Shown piece by piece: positions 17,885 to 26,803 of a DNA stretch of 64,000 bases (position 1 is its first letter; every line of letters starts with the position of its first letter). Origin of the DNA: Larkinella terrae. Its GTDB lineage: Bacteria > Bacteroidota > Bacteroidia > Cytophagales > Spirosomataceae. Location: contig NZ_WJXZ01000013.1 of assembly GCF_009668025.1 (NCBI RefSeq), positions 1 through 64,000 on the forward strand, in the 5' to 3' direction. The notes beneath the pieces were generated by a model. That model did not search any database. It saw nothing but the letters and a program-made list of their open reading frames with translations, and was not told the DNA's origin. A program made the translations under genes and the position numbers.

Positions 17885-19681
17885 ATGTCTTTTTCGCCAC
17901 ACCGTCGAACGCATATCTTCATCCTGGCCGGAATCATGCTTCTGGCATTTATTCTCCGAATTTACCGCCTGGATACGTACGGTCTCTGGTTTGATGAAAA
18001 AGCGACCTTGCTGGTGAGTCAGGGTATTGTAATGGAAGGTTCCAACCAGAAAGACGTATTTGACAAGGCGGCCGTCGGCTATTTCACCCCGCAGGAATTC
18101 TGGAAACCCAAGACCTTTGCCGATTTTATCGAGGCCAATATCAAAAGCGACATCGGCAACAGCCCGGCCTATTACGGCCTGATCTGGCTCTGGATAAAGC
18201 TGTTCGGCCTGAGCGATTTCTCCCTCCGGTTCTTTTCCGTCATTTTCAGCCTGTTAACCATTCCGTTGCTGTACCAGTTCGTAACCCGGCATTTCCGGAT
18301 GCCGCCCCAACAGGCTTCCCGTCTGGCATTGATCAGCTGCTTTCTGGCCGCTATCGAACCTTTTTTTGTCGCCCAGAGCCACATTGCCCGCAACTACACC
18401 ATGACGTTCTTTCTGACGTTACTGGCTACCCATATTTTCCTGATTATTCTTGAAAAAGAAACCTCCGGCAAACGGGACTCACCCGTTCGGCTGTATGTTT
18501 TCTATTCTTTTCTGGTGGCGGTTTCGCTGCTCTCCCACTACCTGACGCTGACGGTTTTTCTGGCCCACGGTTTATACGCTCTGCTGTACGTTCGTAAGCT
18601 GGGGATCTGGACCCGATTGGCGTTTTCCGCGATTATCGCCGTTGGGTTTGTATCGCTCTGGTTTATCTACGGCGGTGGCAAATACACGTTTTTCAGCCTG
18701 AACCATCAGGCAAAACTGTACCTGAGCATTGCCCTGACCAATCCAGTCAACAACGGTTTTGGGCTGATTTTACCGGCCACGGTTCCCAATGTTTTCTGGC
18801 GGTCCTTACCGGTTTTTAGCGACTTGGTGCTTTTCACCAACGGCCTGGCAACAACGGTGGTCGGCTACCGGAATGCTGCGCTGGCGTTGGGAATCGGATT
18901 GATCGCAACGGCTTTGCTGATCCGGTATCGCCAGCAACAACAACCACCGGTTTGGGTTAAAATCGCCTTTCCCGTACTTTTTGCAGCTGGATTGCCCCTG
19001 TATAGCATCAATCAGGTCCAACACCTGGTTTTCTCGGCAGCAATTCCGTTCTTTTATCTCATGGTAACAGCCCTGCTGGAAGACGTGGAACGCCGGAATC
19101 GGCCGCTTCTGGTTTTCCTGGTGATTCTGGCGCTGGTTCCAACGCTTTTTTTATTACTGATGGCCTTCCGCTCGGGTCATACCTACGGGATTACGCAACG
19201 GTATTCGGGCTTTTCGTTTCCGTATGTTTTTATTCTAACCGCTTTATTATTGATCAAAATCGGGTCACTTCCCTCCTGGTTTCGAAACCCGTTATTCGCG
19301 ATTCTGGCGCTGCAAACCATCTCTCTGATAACCTTGCTGGGACGAATCTATAACGATGTGGAACCCAAATATTCCATGGCGCCTTTAACCCGGAAACCCA
19401 ACCCGTTTCGGGAATCAGCCATGAAAATTCAGGAGCTATACGCGGAAGGCGATACGGTTTTGTATCCGTCGTTACGGCGGCATGAATACACCGAAATCGA
19501 CAAAATTGGGCGTAATTTTTCCGTGATCGACGCCCAGATGGCCAATATCTATTTACCGAAGGACGCGACGTATTACCAGCGCATCGACCCTGGGGAACCC
19601 AATAAGATTGTACTCGTCAAAGGCAGGACCGGCCAGAAAATCACTATCTTTGACCTTGAAGGAATGAAATACAGGTATTAA
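17885..19681 (+). CDS. Polytopic GT39-like glycosyltransferase (GT-C fold)
   Basis: A 598-residue membrane protein with about a dozen hydrophobic segments. The start at 17885 is preferred over an in-frame TTG at 17855, because that TTG lies inside a -7 box. The first periplasmic loop carries DTYGLWFDEKATLLVS, the acidic motif expected in the GT39/ArnT GT-C family (Asp/Glu just after helix 1). Such enzymes transfer a sugar from a polyprenyl-phosphate carrier to a protein, lipid or glycan outside the membrane. The acceptor here is unknown. The stop is 2 bases before the transketolase half, so the two are probably co-transcribed. Confidence 0.78.
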   Translation: MSFSPHRRTHIFILAGIMLLAFILRIYRLDTYGLWFDEKATLLVSQGIVMEGSNQKDVFDKAAVGYFTPQEFWKPKTFADFIEANIKSDIGNSPAYYGLIWLWIKLFGLSDFSLRFFSVIFSLLTIPLLYQFVTRHFRMPPQQASRLALISCFLAAIEPFFVAQSHIARNYTMTFFLTLLATHIFLIILEKETSGKRDSPVRLYVFYSFLVAVSLLSHYLTLTVFLAHGLYALLYVRKLGIWTRLAFSAIIAVGFVSLWFIYGGGKYTFFSLNHQAKLYLSIALTNPVNNGFGLILPATVPNVFWRSLPVFSDLVLFTNGLATTVVGYRNAALALGIGLIATALLIRYRQQQQPPVWVKIAFPVLFAAGLPLYSINQVQHLVFSAAIPFFYLMVTALLEDVERRNRPLLVFLVILALVPTLFLLLMAFRSGHTYGITQRYSGFSFPYVFILTALLLIKIGSLPSWFRNPLFAILALQTISLITLLGRIYNDVEPKYSMAPLTRKPNPFRESAMKIQELYAEGDTVLYPSLRRHEYTEIDKIGRNFSVIDAQMANIYLPKDATYYQRIDPGEPNKIVLVKGRTGQKITIFDLEGMKYRY

Positions 19682-19683
19682 AA

Positions 19684-20499
19684 ATGACTTCAACAGCCAC
19701 AAACACCGATATTACGACCCTCAGCGGCCAATTGCGCCTGAAGGTTCTGGAATTGTATAATATGGCGCACGCCGGTCACATCGGCTGTTCGCTGAGTTGC
19801 CTCGATATGATGATTGCCACGCTGATTCTGCGGAAACAGGCGGAGGATACGTTCATTCTGTCGAAAGGTCATGCGGCAGCGGCCTTGTACACCTGTCTGA
19901 ATCACCTGGGCGAGATTTCAGACGAACAGTTGCATACATTTTACAAGAACGGCACCACGCTGCCCGCCCACCCGGCTCCCAACAAGCACAAGGGCATTCC
20001 GTTCGCAACCGGCTCCCTCGGGCACGGTTTTCCGATTGCCGCGGGAATTGCCCACGCTAATAAATTGCAAGGCAATCAGCATGCCGTTTATGTGCTGATG
20101 TCGGACGGCGAAACCAACGAAGGAACGACCTGGGAAGCAGCCCATTACGCATTGCAGCAAGGTCTGGATAATCTGGTGGTGCTGATCGACAAAAACGGTT
20201 TGCAGGGGTTTGGCCACACCGCCGACGTGTTCGGCGATACCGCCGATGTTGCCAAATGGACAGCCATCGGTTTTGAAGTGGTAGAAGCCGACGGCCACGA
20301 TGTCGAAGGCTTGCTGGTCAAACTCGATACGCTCCGGCTGCAAACCAACGGCAAACCGAAAGTGATCATTTCGCACACGGTCAAAGGAAAAGGTGTTTCC
20401 TACATGGAAAACCGGCTCGAATGGCACTATTTACCGATGACGGCCGAGCTGTACGAGCAGGCGCGCACGGACATTCACGACCGGTATTTTGCTGTTTAA
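19684..20499 (+). CDS. Transketolase, N-terminal (TPP-binding) subunit
   Basis: A 271-residue half-transketolase carrying the thiamine-pyrophosphate domain. SKGHAA (residues 60-65) and the TPP/metal site MSDGETNEG through DKNGLQ (about 139-174) are present. A full-length transketolase has about 660 residues; the other half is encoded at 22829-23740, on the far side of a sugar epimerase-GT2 gene. A genuine two-subunit enzyme is known for some archaea and bacteria. Placed in a glycan locus, it may act on a sugar precursor and not only in the pentose phosphate pathway. Confidence 0.88.
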   Translation: MTSTATNTDITTLSGQLRLKVLELYNMAHAGHIGCSLSCLDMMIATLILRKQAEDTFILSKGHAAAALYTCLNHLGEISDEQLHTFYKNGTTLPAHPAPNKHKGIPFATGSLGHGFPIAAGIAHANKLQGNQHAVYVLMSDGETNEGTTWEAAHYALQQGLDNLVVLIDKNGLQGFGHTADVFGDTADVAKWTAIGFEVVEADGHDVEGLLVKLDTLRLQTNGKPKVIISHTVKGKGVSYMENRLEWHYLPMTAELYEQARTDIHDRYFAV

Positions 20500-20507
20500 C
20501 CTGAATA

Positions 20508-20538
20508 GACCTGACAGGTTTTTAAAACCTGTCAGGTC
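20508..20538 (+). terminator. Perfect hairpin of the CCTGTCAGG type
   Basis: A 15-bp perfect stem (20508-20522 with 20524-20538) reads GACCTGACAGGTTTT with its complement. It lies 9 bases after the transketolase subunit stop. It lacks a long T run after the stem, so it may attenuate rather than end transcription. Related hairpins occur at 50979-51009 and 53121-53166. Confidence 0.7.
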
Positions 20539-20694
20539 CTGGTCTTGTCAATTCACCTATTCATCAACAGTAACCATCTGATTCCAAATCGCATACGGTT
20601 TTTATCCTGCTATTTATTTTCGTTGCACCGAATCCTGGAAAAAACCGGTTCGGCAGAATGAAAACCAAGGTGCTACCGCTCTATACAACCTCTA

Positions 20695-22692
20695 ATGTCT
20701 GAACAAAACCTACCATACCGGGATAAAATTCTCCAGCTAAAAGGGCCCATTTTCGTTTTCGGAGCCAGCGGCTTTATCGGCGCTAATTTATTCGACCAGA
20801 TTTTTCAACTCCGCAAGGATTGTTACGCGCTCACCCACGATGCGACGAAAGCCTGGCGGCTGAAACTGCTCGATGTTCCGGCCGAAAATGTCGTTCACTG
20901 CGATATCCTCTCCAACAATTCGGTTCAGGGAATTTTTGAACGGTATAAACCTCGCACCATCTTCAATCTGGCGGCTTACGGGGCATATAGCAAACAGAAA
21001 AACGTCAATCTGACGTACGAAACCAATGTCAACGGTACGGTCAACATTCTGGAGAATTGTACTCCCGAAACCGTTTATATTCACGCCGGGAGTAGTTCGG
21101 AATACGGTTTCAACTGCACGGCGCCGAAGGAAACCGACCGCGTCGAACCCAACAGCCATTACGCCGTTTCGAAAGTTTCAGCGGCCTACATGCTGGAATT
21201 TTACGCCCGCGTTCACGGCCTGAATACGCTGAATCTGCGGCTATACTCGATTTATGGCGGCTGGGAAGAACCCGACCGGCTCATTCCCCGGCTGGTAGAA
21301 GAAGCCCGGAAGAACAATTTGCCTCCGCTTGTTTCGCCCGACATCAGCCGCGACTTTGTCTATATCGACGATTGCGTCGAAGCCTTCGTTCAGGCGGCTT
21401 TGCAAGTCAACAAAACCATTAGCGGCCGTTCCTACAACATTGCAACCGGTCGGAAAACGACCATGCGGGAGTTGGTAGAGGAAACCCGTCAGGCTTTCGG
21501 CCTGTCAATCGAACCCGTCTGGGGCAGCATGGGAAACCGGAACTGGGACCTCAGCGACTGGTACGGCGATCCCGTAGCGGCCAATACCGACCTTGCCTGG
21601 AAAGCCCGCACCCCACTCGTCGTCGGGCTGCAAAAAACCGCCGAATGGCAGGTTCAACAAGATTATGCCGATCGCGTGCTTCCGGCGTTCGCCAACCCAA
21701 CGTTGAATCCGGTAATTACGGCAATCATTGCCTGTTACAAAGACGCCCAGGCCATTCCGTACATGTACGACCGACTGGTGAAGACATTCAATGAAATGAA
21801 AGTTCGGTACGAAATCATTTTCGTTAACGACAATTCGCCGGATAATCAGGAGGAGGTCATCGACGGGATTTGTGCGCGAGATCCGAATGTTATCGGCATT
21901 ACGCATTCGCGCAACTTCGGTTCCCAGTCGGCGTTTCTGAGCGGTATGGAAATATCGTCGGGCGACGCGGTGGTGTTGATGGACGGCGATCTGCAGGACC
22001 CACCCGAAATCATTCCCCGTTTCTACGAAAAATGGCAGCAGGGATTCGACGTGACGTACGGCGTTCGGGTGCAGCGCGAAATGCCCGCGCACGTTCACTT
22101 CTTTTACCGGACGTTTTACCGGCTTTTCAAGAAAATGTCGTACATCAACATCCCGGTCGATGCCGGTGATTTCTCGATGATCGACAAAAAAGTGGTTCGC
22201 GAACTCGTTGCCCTGCCCGAAACGGAGCAGTTTCTGCGCGGACTGCGGGCCTGGGTTGGTTTCAAGCAAACCGGTGTCGATTACGTCCGGCCGGAACGGA
22301 TGTTTGGCGTTTCGACCAACAACTGGACCAAGAACATCTGGTGGGCAAAAAAGGCCATTTTCTCGTTCAGCTTTGCCCCGCTCGAACTGATGTCCTACGC
22401 CGGTTTTATCCTGACGGGACTTTCGCTGGTCGGCATTCTGTGGCAGATTCTGGCTAAATTTGTATTCTTCCCGAACACGCCCGCCGGTTTGTCAACGGTG
22501 ATCATTCTGGTGATGCTGTTCGGCGGTATTAACCTCCTGGGCGTATCATTCCTGGGGGAATACATCAGTAAGATATTCGAGGAAACGAAAAAACGGCCCA
22601 AGTTCATCCGGACGAAAGTTCGTAAAGGCGGGCAGCTCTACAAAACCGCATCCGAAATCCGGGCGCTGGTGGAAGCGAGAAAAACAAAATAG
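20695..22692 (+). CDS. Fused sugar epimerase/dehydratase (SDR) and DPM1-like GT2
   Basis: A 665-residue two-domain protein. Residues about 16-330 form an extended SDR NAD-dependent sugar-nucleotide epimerase or dehydratase, with GASGFIG (23-29) and the catalytic YAVSK (Y156, K160). Residues about 338-665 form a family 2 glycosyltransferase of the polyprenyl-phosphate type (DPM1/ArnC/GtrB), with FVNDNSPD, LMDGDLQDPP (DGD at 430-432) and two C-terminal membrane helices (about 575-600 and 615-640). The frame runs through both with a linker of about 10 residues. It may both make a sugar nucleotide and load it on undecaprenyl phosphate. It sits between the two transketolase halves. Confidence 0.85.
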   Translation: MSEQNLPYRDKILQLKGPIFVFGASGFIGANLFDQIFQLRKDCYALTHDATKAWRLKLLDVPAENVVHCDILSNNSVQGIFERYKPRTIFNLAAYGAYSKQKNVNLTYETNVNGTVNILENCTPETVYIHAGSSSEYGFNCTAPKETDRVEPNSHYAVSKVSAAYMLEFYARVHGLNTLNLRLYSIYGGWEEPDRLIPRLVEEARKNNLPPLVSPDISRDFVYIDDCVEAFVQAALQVNKTISGRSYNIATGRKTTMRELVEETRQAFGLSIEPVWGSMGNRNWDLSDWYGDPVAANTDLAWKARTPLVVGLQKTAEWQVQQDYADRVLPAFANPTLNPVITAIIACYKDAQAIPYMYDRLVKTFNEMKVRYEIIFVNDNSPDNQEEVIDGICARDPNVIGITHSRNFGSQSAFLSGMEISSGDAVVLMDGDLQDPPEIIPRFYEKWQQGFDVTYGVRVQREMPAHVHFFYRTFYRLFKKMSYINIPVDAGDFSMIDKKVVRELVALPETEQFLRGLRAWVGFKQTGVDYVRPERMFGVSTNNWTKNIWWAKKAIFSFSFAPLELMSYAGFILTGLSLVGILWQILAKFVFFPNTPAGLSTVIILVMLFGGINLLGVSFLGEYISKIFEETKKRPKFIRTKVRKGGQLYKTASEIRALVEARKTK

Positions 22693-22703
22693 GGATTTAA
22701 AGT

Positions 22704-22813
22704 TGTTTCGCGGACGGGGCCGCCCATGCGGCTAAACGGAGGAAAACAGAGTTAAGCAGAGTTCTGAATATGCTCCGCTTAGCTCAATTGTTCTCCGCTT
22801 AGCTCCGCGAAAC
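22704..22813. repeat. Word-iterated inverted repeat (CTCCGCTTAG type)
   Basis: GTTTCGCGGA (22704-22713) is the exact complement of TCCGCGAAAC (22804-22813). Between them, left-arm words (CTAAACGGAG, GTTAAGCAGAG) are mirrored by right-arm CTCCGCTTAG words, which occur twice. It fills the gap between the fusion gene and the second transketolase subunit. If it stops transcription, the two transketolase halves would be unequally expressed. Confidence 0.85.
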
Positions 22814-22828
22814 TAAAAACTTACCAAA

Positions 22829-23740
22829 ATGCGGAAAGAATTTTCAGCTGCCATCGAGCGCCTGGTTGCGAGCGATGAGCAAATCATCTTCATCACGGGC
22901 GATCTGGGCTATGCGGCCCTTGAAAATGTCGCGGCTGCCATGGGGCCACGCTTCATCAATGCGGGCGTTGCCGAGCAAAACATGGTCGGTGTTGCCGCCG
23001 GAATGGCGTATAAAGGTTATAAAGTGTTCTGTTACAGCATCGCACCGTTTGCGGTTTATCGCTGTCTGGAGCAGTTTCGGAACGATGTTTGCCTCCATAA
23101 TTTACCGGTTTTTCTGGTCGGCAACGGGGGCGGTTACGGTTACGGCATCATGGGTTCAACTCACCACGCCATTGAAGACCTGGCCTGCCTGAGCGGTTTA
23201 CAGAACGTGAAAACCTGGATCCCGGCCTTTGCCGACGAAATCGATTCCATTGTTGATTCGATCGTCGCCGAAGGTCGACCGGCTTATTTGCGGCTGGGCG
23301 CGGGTCCGAAAACCCCTGAAGGCAGCGAAACCACCGGTTCGTTCAAGAAAGTGGCCAGCAGCGAAAACCCCAAAGGAACCGTCGTGGCGCTGGGTCCGGT
23401 GGCTGCGAATGTCCTGAAAGCCCTGCAAACCTCCGACGCGCTAGGCAATCAGTTCGACGTTTACACGGCCCTGAACCTGCCGCTTGAATTGCCCGCGAAC
23501 TTGGGTAAACAATGGGCCGAAACGCAGAATCTGCTGATTGTGGAAGAACACGTAAGCATCGGCGGATTAGCGCAGCAGCTCTCCGTTAAATTGCTGGAAA
23601 ATGGTTTGTCATTCCGGCAGTTTGTGAGCCTGTCGGCGCAGGGATACCCTGACGGTTTATACGGCGACCAGAGTTATCACCAGCAGCAATCCGGTTTGGA
23701 TACGGCCAGCATTCAGGCAAAACTGGCTGCTTTTCTGTAG
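22829..23740 (+). CDS. Transketolase, C-terminal (pyrimidine-binding) subunit
   Basis: A 303-residue partner of the N-terminal half at 19684-20499. The TPP-activating Glu is in NAGVAEQNM (E49). The stretch GSTHHAIEDLA matches the transketolase Pyr domain. A C-terminal alpha/beta domain follows (LLIVEEHVSIGGLAQQLS). Both halves are intact, so they could form an active heteromer. Gene order N-half, epimerase-GT2, C-half is unusual, because the two halves are normally adjacent. Confidence 0.88.
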   Translation: MRKEFSAAIERLVASDEQIIFITGDLGYAALENVAAAMGPRFINAGVAEQNMVGVAAGMAYKGYKVFCYSIAPFAVYRCLEQFRNDVCLHNLPVFLVGNGGGYGYGIMGSTHHAIEDLACLSGLQNVKTWIPAFADEIDSIVDSIVAEGRPAYLRLGAGPKTPEGSETTGSFKKVASSENPKGTVVALGPVAANVLKALQTSDALGNQFDVYTALNLPLELPANLGKQWAETQNLLIVEEHVSIGGLAQQLSVKLLENGLSFRQFVSLSAQGYPDGLYGDQSYHQQQSGLDTASIQAKLAAFL

Positions 23741-23809
23741 GCATGTTAGTACACAGCGTTTATCAGGACGTATCAGGGTTCATCAGAGTGGATTTGTATA
23801 GTTGACCGT

Positions 23810-25510
23810 ATGGAACCGAAAACACAATCATTCCCGGTTAAAAACATCCGATCTCAGGCGGTTTCTTCCGCATCTCTTCTGCTGAGCGGACTGGCTTTGC
23901 TGGTCCCCGTTCTGGTTTATGGTTTGGTTTTCAGTCGCTACGCCATCAATGTTCCGAAGTTCGATGACCACGCGTTAAAGGCATTTCTCCTGAAACTGGA
24001 TCAGGCCGAATCGTTGCGCGACCAGATTTACGAATTTTTCGCCCAGCACAACGAACACCGAATTTTTTACGACCGCCTGATTTCCTGGCTGGATTATCAC
24101 CTGACCGGCAAACTCAATTTTGTGCACCTCATGCTGGTAGGCAACCTGAGTTTGGTGCTGCTCTTACTGGTGTTTATCAGGGCTTTGCGCCAGGCTGGAG
24201 TTTCTCTCTGGATGGCTTTGCCGGTGTCGCTGCTCCTGTTTAATCTCTCCCATTGGGAAAATACGTTCTGGGGCATGGCGGCTCTGCAAAACTTCACCGT
24301 CGTGGCGCTGGCCGTGGCAACGTTCTACGAACTTTCGTTCAAAAACCGGGTTGGCTGGCTGGCCATTGCGCTGGCGGTTTTAGCGACCCTCACCAGCGGG
24401 AACGGTTTGCTGATCTGGCCCGTCGGACTGATTCTGATTTTTCTGCGGCAGGATTACGTTGGCGTCCTCCGCTGGTTATTAGCCCTGGCCATTACCTTCC
24501 GGCTCTATTTTTTGGATTATCAAAAACCGGCCGGGAATCCGCCCGATCCGGGTTCGTTGCTGGCTCAACTCCACGGCTGGCTGCTTTTCAACGGCGCGGC
24601 CGCCGAGGCTTTTCCGGTCCGGAACTTCCTGCTGACCTGCCTTTTGCTGGGTGGAATTATCATCGCGCTGGCAGCTTTTTTTGGAATCCCGGCGGTTGTG
24701 GAAAAATTCCGGGGAATCAAGCTGACCGAATGGCAACTGTTCTTCCTCGGCGGAGCGGCTTTTACCATTGGGACCGGTTTAGTTGTGGCTTTCAACCGCG
24801 TCGGCTTCGGACTGGGAACCCTGACCACCAGCCGGTACAAGATTTACTCTCTTACGCTGTTGGCTTTTTTGTTCACTTACGGGATTGTTCGCACGAATCC
24901 CTCAAAGCGGTTTTTGACCGCCGGACTGGCGACGGTATTCAGTTTTCTGATCGCTTTTTTTTCCTACAGCACATTCCTCGACGAAGCGGTTTACCTGCGG
25001 CAGTTCATGAGTACGTACCAGTTCAATTTCACGTTTACTAAGAACTCGACCCAGCCCGCCATCGATCCGGTAACCCGGCAATACGTGCAGAACGCCCCGG
25101 CTTTTTACGACGAGCATTTAGCTGAATTACTCACCAGTATCCGCCCGGCTGACCCTATTAAAATTGACTCCGTTTTTAAGTCCGGCACGATTTTCACGGT
25201 AATTCAATCCACAATTTCGCCATTCGGTTTGCGCGATGAAGGTTCTTATTTGCTGGCGCGTTCTGCCCAGCGAACGTATTTATTTCCGGTGAAACAGAAC
25301 CTGAGTCGGAGCCCCCGGGGCTGGTTTTGGCCCCAGCGAATCTTTTCGGGCGGTTTTATTGCCGAAATACCCGAAACCGACCTTGCCCGGGGAAATTACG
25401 GACTGTTTGTTCTCACGGTCGAATCCGGTAATTCGGTCAAGCTTCATCCTACGGGACGTACCATCACTGCCTCCGGAGTCAAATACCAACGCCCGGAGTC
25501 GAACTGGTAA
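23810..25510 (+). CDS. Polytopic membrane protein, possible GT-C glycosyltransferase
   Basis: A 566-residue protein with about ten hydrophobic helices and a C-terminal soluble domain of about 140 residues (after LDEAVYLRQF). The loop after the first helix holds VPKFDDHALKAF and, further on, QHNEHRIFYDRL. These acidic and His residues sit where GT-C enzymes have their catalytic Asp. I do not recognise a named family. Its position between the transketolase subunit and two acyltransferases suggests a role in sugar transfer or glycan export. The 69-base gap before it holds three TATCAGG-like words but no inverted arm. Confidence 0.6.
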   Translation: MEPKTQSFPVKNIRSQAVSSASLLLSGLALLVPVLVYGLVFSRYAINVPKFDDHALKAFLLKLDQAESLRDQIYEFFAQHNEHRIFYDRLISWLDYHLTGKLNFVHLMLVGNLSLVLLLLVFIRALRQAGVSLWMALPVSLLLFNLSHWENTFWGMAALQNFTVVALAVATFYELSFKNRVGWLAIALAVLATLTSGNGLLIWPVGLILIFLRQDYVGVLRWLLALAITFRLYFLDYQKPAGNPPDPGSLLAQLHGWLLFNGAAAEAFPVRNFLLTCLLLGGIIIALAAFFGIPAVVEKFRGIKLTEWQLFFLGGAAFTIGTGLVVAFNRVGFGLGTLTTSRYKIYSLTLLAFLFTYGIVRTNPSKRFLTAGLATVFSFLIAFFSYSTFLDEAVYLRQFMSTYQFNFTFTKNSTQPAIDPVTRQYVQNAPAFYDEHLAELLTSIRPADPIKIDSVFKSGTIFTVIQSTISPFGLRDEGSYLLARSAQRTYLFPVKQNLSRSPRGWFWPQRIFSGGFIAEIPETDLARGNYGLFVLTVESGNSVKLHPTGRTITASGVKYQRPESNW

Positions 25511-25517
25511 ACGGGTT

Positions 25518-25590
25518 TGTTGTTTATTGTTCAGCGTTTATAGTTAGCGCGCTTTAAGAAAAATAAACCCTAAACAATAAACTATAAACT
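25518..25590. repeat. Word-iterated inverted repeat (GTTTATAGTTTATTG type)
   Basis: The left arm (25518-25556) contains GTTTATTGTTCAGCGTTTATAG. The right arm (25559-25590) contains ATAAACCCTAAACAATAAAC and ACTATAAACT. The arms pair imperfectly in several registers. The element fills the gap between two codirectional genes and ends 6 bases before the acyltransferase start. Confidence 0.85.
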
Positions 25591-25596
25591 CATCCC

Positions 25597-26730
25597 ATGA
25601 CCCCCACCGCAGCCAAGTCAGGGAATTATTTCGGCCAACTGGACGGGCTGCGCTTTGTGGCGGTTTCGCTGGTGATGGTCGATCACTGGCTGAGCGATCA
25701 GGTTCATATTCCGATTGGGTATTTTGGGGTCAACCTGTTTTTTGTACTGAGCGGTTTTCTGATCACCCGAATTTTGATCAACAGCAAACGGCTCGACGAA
25801 AAGCTGAATCGCTCGCATGGTTTATCCTTGCGGCAGTTCTACATCCGTCGAAGCCTGCGGATTTTCCCAATCTATTACTTCACGATCTGCATTCTGGCGC
25901 TGGTCGGTTATTCCGCCGTGCGGGACCATCTGGGCTGGTTCCTGACGTATACGCCAAATATCTGGATGATCCTGCATCACACCTGGTTCGGGGCCGTCGA
26001 TCACCTGTGGTCGCTGGCCGTCGAAGAGCAGTATTATCTATTTTTCCCCTTTCTGATTCTTTTTCTCCCCTTCCGGTTTTTTTACCGGATGCTGGTTGTG
26101 TTGATTATCTTTTCGATCTTACTGCGGGTTGTCCTGTTCGCGACCGGCGCTTCCTGGATGGTGCAGTTTATGCTGATGCCCACCTGCCTCGACGCTTTTG
26201 GAATGGGCGGCATTCTGGCTTACCTGCTGGTTTTCAAGCGGGAGCGGTTCGAAAAAATAAGCAGCAACACGGTTTTCTTCCTGATCAGTTTTGGTTTATA
26301 CGCCCTCAACCTGTACCTGATGACCGTCACGACGCCCGCCCGAAACGTCTTCACGGATATTTTTGACCGGTTTTTCACCTCCATTTTCTGCTTTTTTATC
26401 ATCGGTAAAGGTGTCATCGGCTATGAAGGTATTGCCAAACGATTTCTCGAACATCCGGTTAGTAACTATCTCGGCCGAATCAGTTACGGTTTATACCTCT
26501 TTCACAATCTGGTTTATAACTTTTACCACACTCCGCCCGATTTCATTACCGTACGGGCCTTCAATCGGCTGTTGCGGGAATTGCCATTCCTGACCGAATT
26601 CGGGCTTGTGAGCCTGGCAAAAGTGGTGTTCTTTTATGCCATTACCGTTGCCGTAGCCACGTTTTCGTGGTTTTTGATCGAAAAACCGTTTAATAACCTG
26701 AAAGACCGGTTTGCCTACAGTCCTTCCTGA
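25597..26730 (+). CDS. Acyltransferase 3 (OafA/YrhL-type), first tandem copy
   Basis: A 377-residue integral membrane O-acyltransferase with about ten helices. Family marks are QLDGLRFVAVSLVMVDHW at the N terminus (catalytic His in the first helix), FFVLSGFLITRI, RRSLRIFPIYY and SLAVEEQYYLFFP. It would move acyl groups, often acetyl, across the membrane onto a sugar. It is closely related to the next gene along its whole length, including YGLYLFHNLVYNFYHTPP near the C terminus, so the pair arose by tandem duplication. Confidence 0.9.
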   Translation: MTPTAAKSGNYFGQLDGLRFVAVSLVMVDHWLSDQVHIPIGYFGVNLFFVLSGFLITRILINSKRLDEKLNRSHGLSLRQFYIRRSLRIFPIYYFTICILALVGYSAVRDHLGWFLTYTPNIWMILHHTWFGAVDHLWSLAVEEQYYLFFPFLILFLPFRFFYRMLVVLIIFSILLRVVLFATGASWMVQFMLMPTCLDAFGMGGILAYLLVFKRERFEKISSNTVFFLISFGLYALNLYLMTVTTPARNVFTDIFDRFFTSIFCFFIIGKGVIGYEGIAKRFLEHPVSNYLGRISYGLYLFHNLVYNFYHTPPDFITVRAFNRLLRELPFLTEFGLVSLAKVVFFYAITVAVATFSWFLIEKPFNNLKDRFAYSPS

Positions 26731-26770
26731 ACAATGCGTTCGGTAGCTGGCAAATCTGGGGGAATGTTTG

Positions 26771-26778
26771 TACTTTTG
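26771..26778 (+). promoter_or_regulatory. -7 box that decides the second acyltransferase start
   Basis: TACTTTTG fits TAnnTTTG. It overlaps the region of an in-frame TTG at 26768, so translation from there is unlikely if this promoter is used. The next in-frame start, GTG at 26804, is 25 bases downstream. Confidence 0.45.
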
Positions 26779-26803
26779 GCACTTTCCATCAATATATTCA
26801 CAC

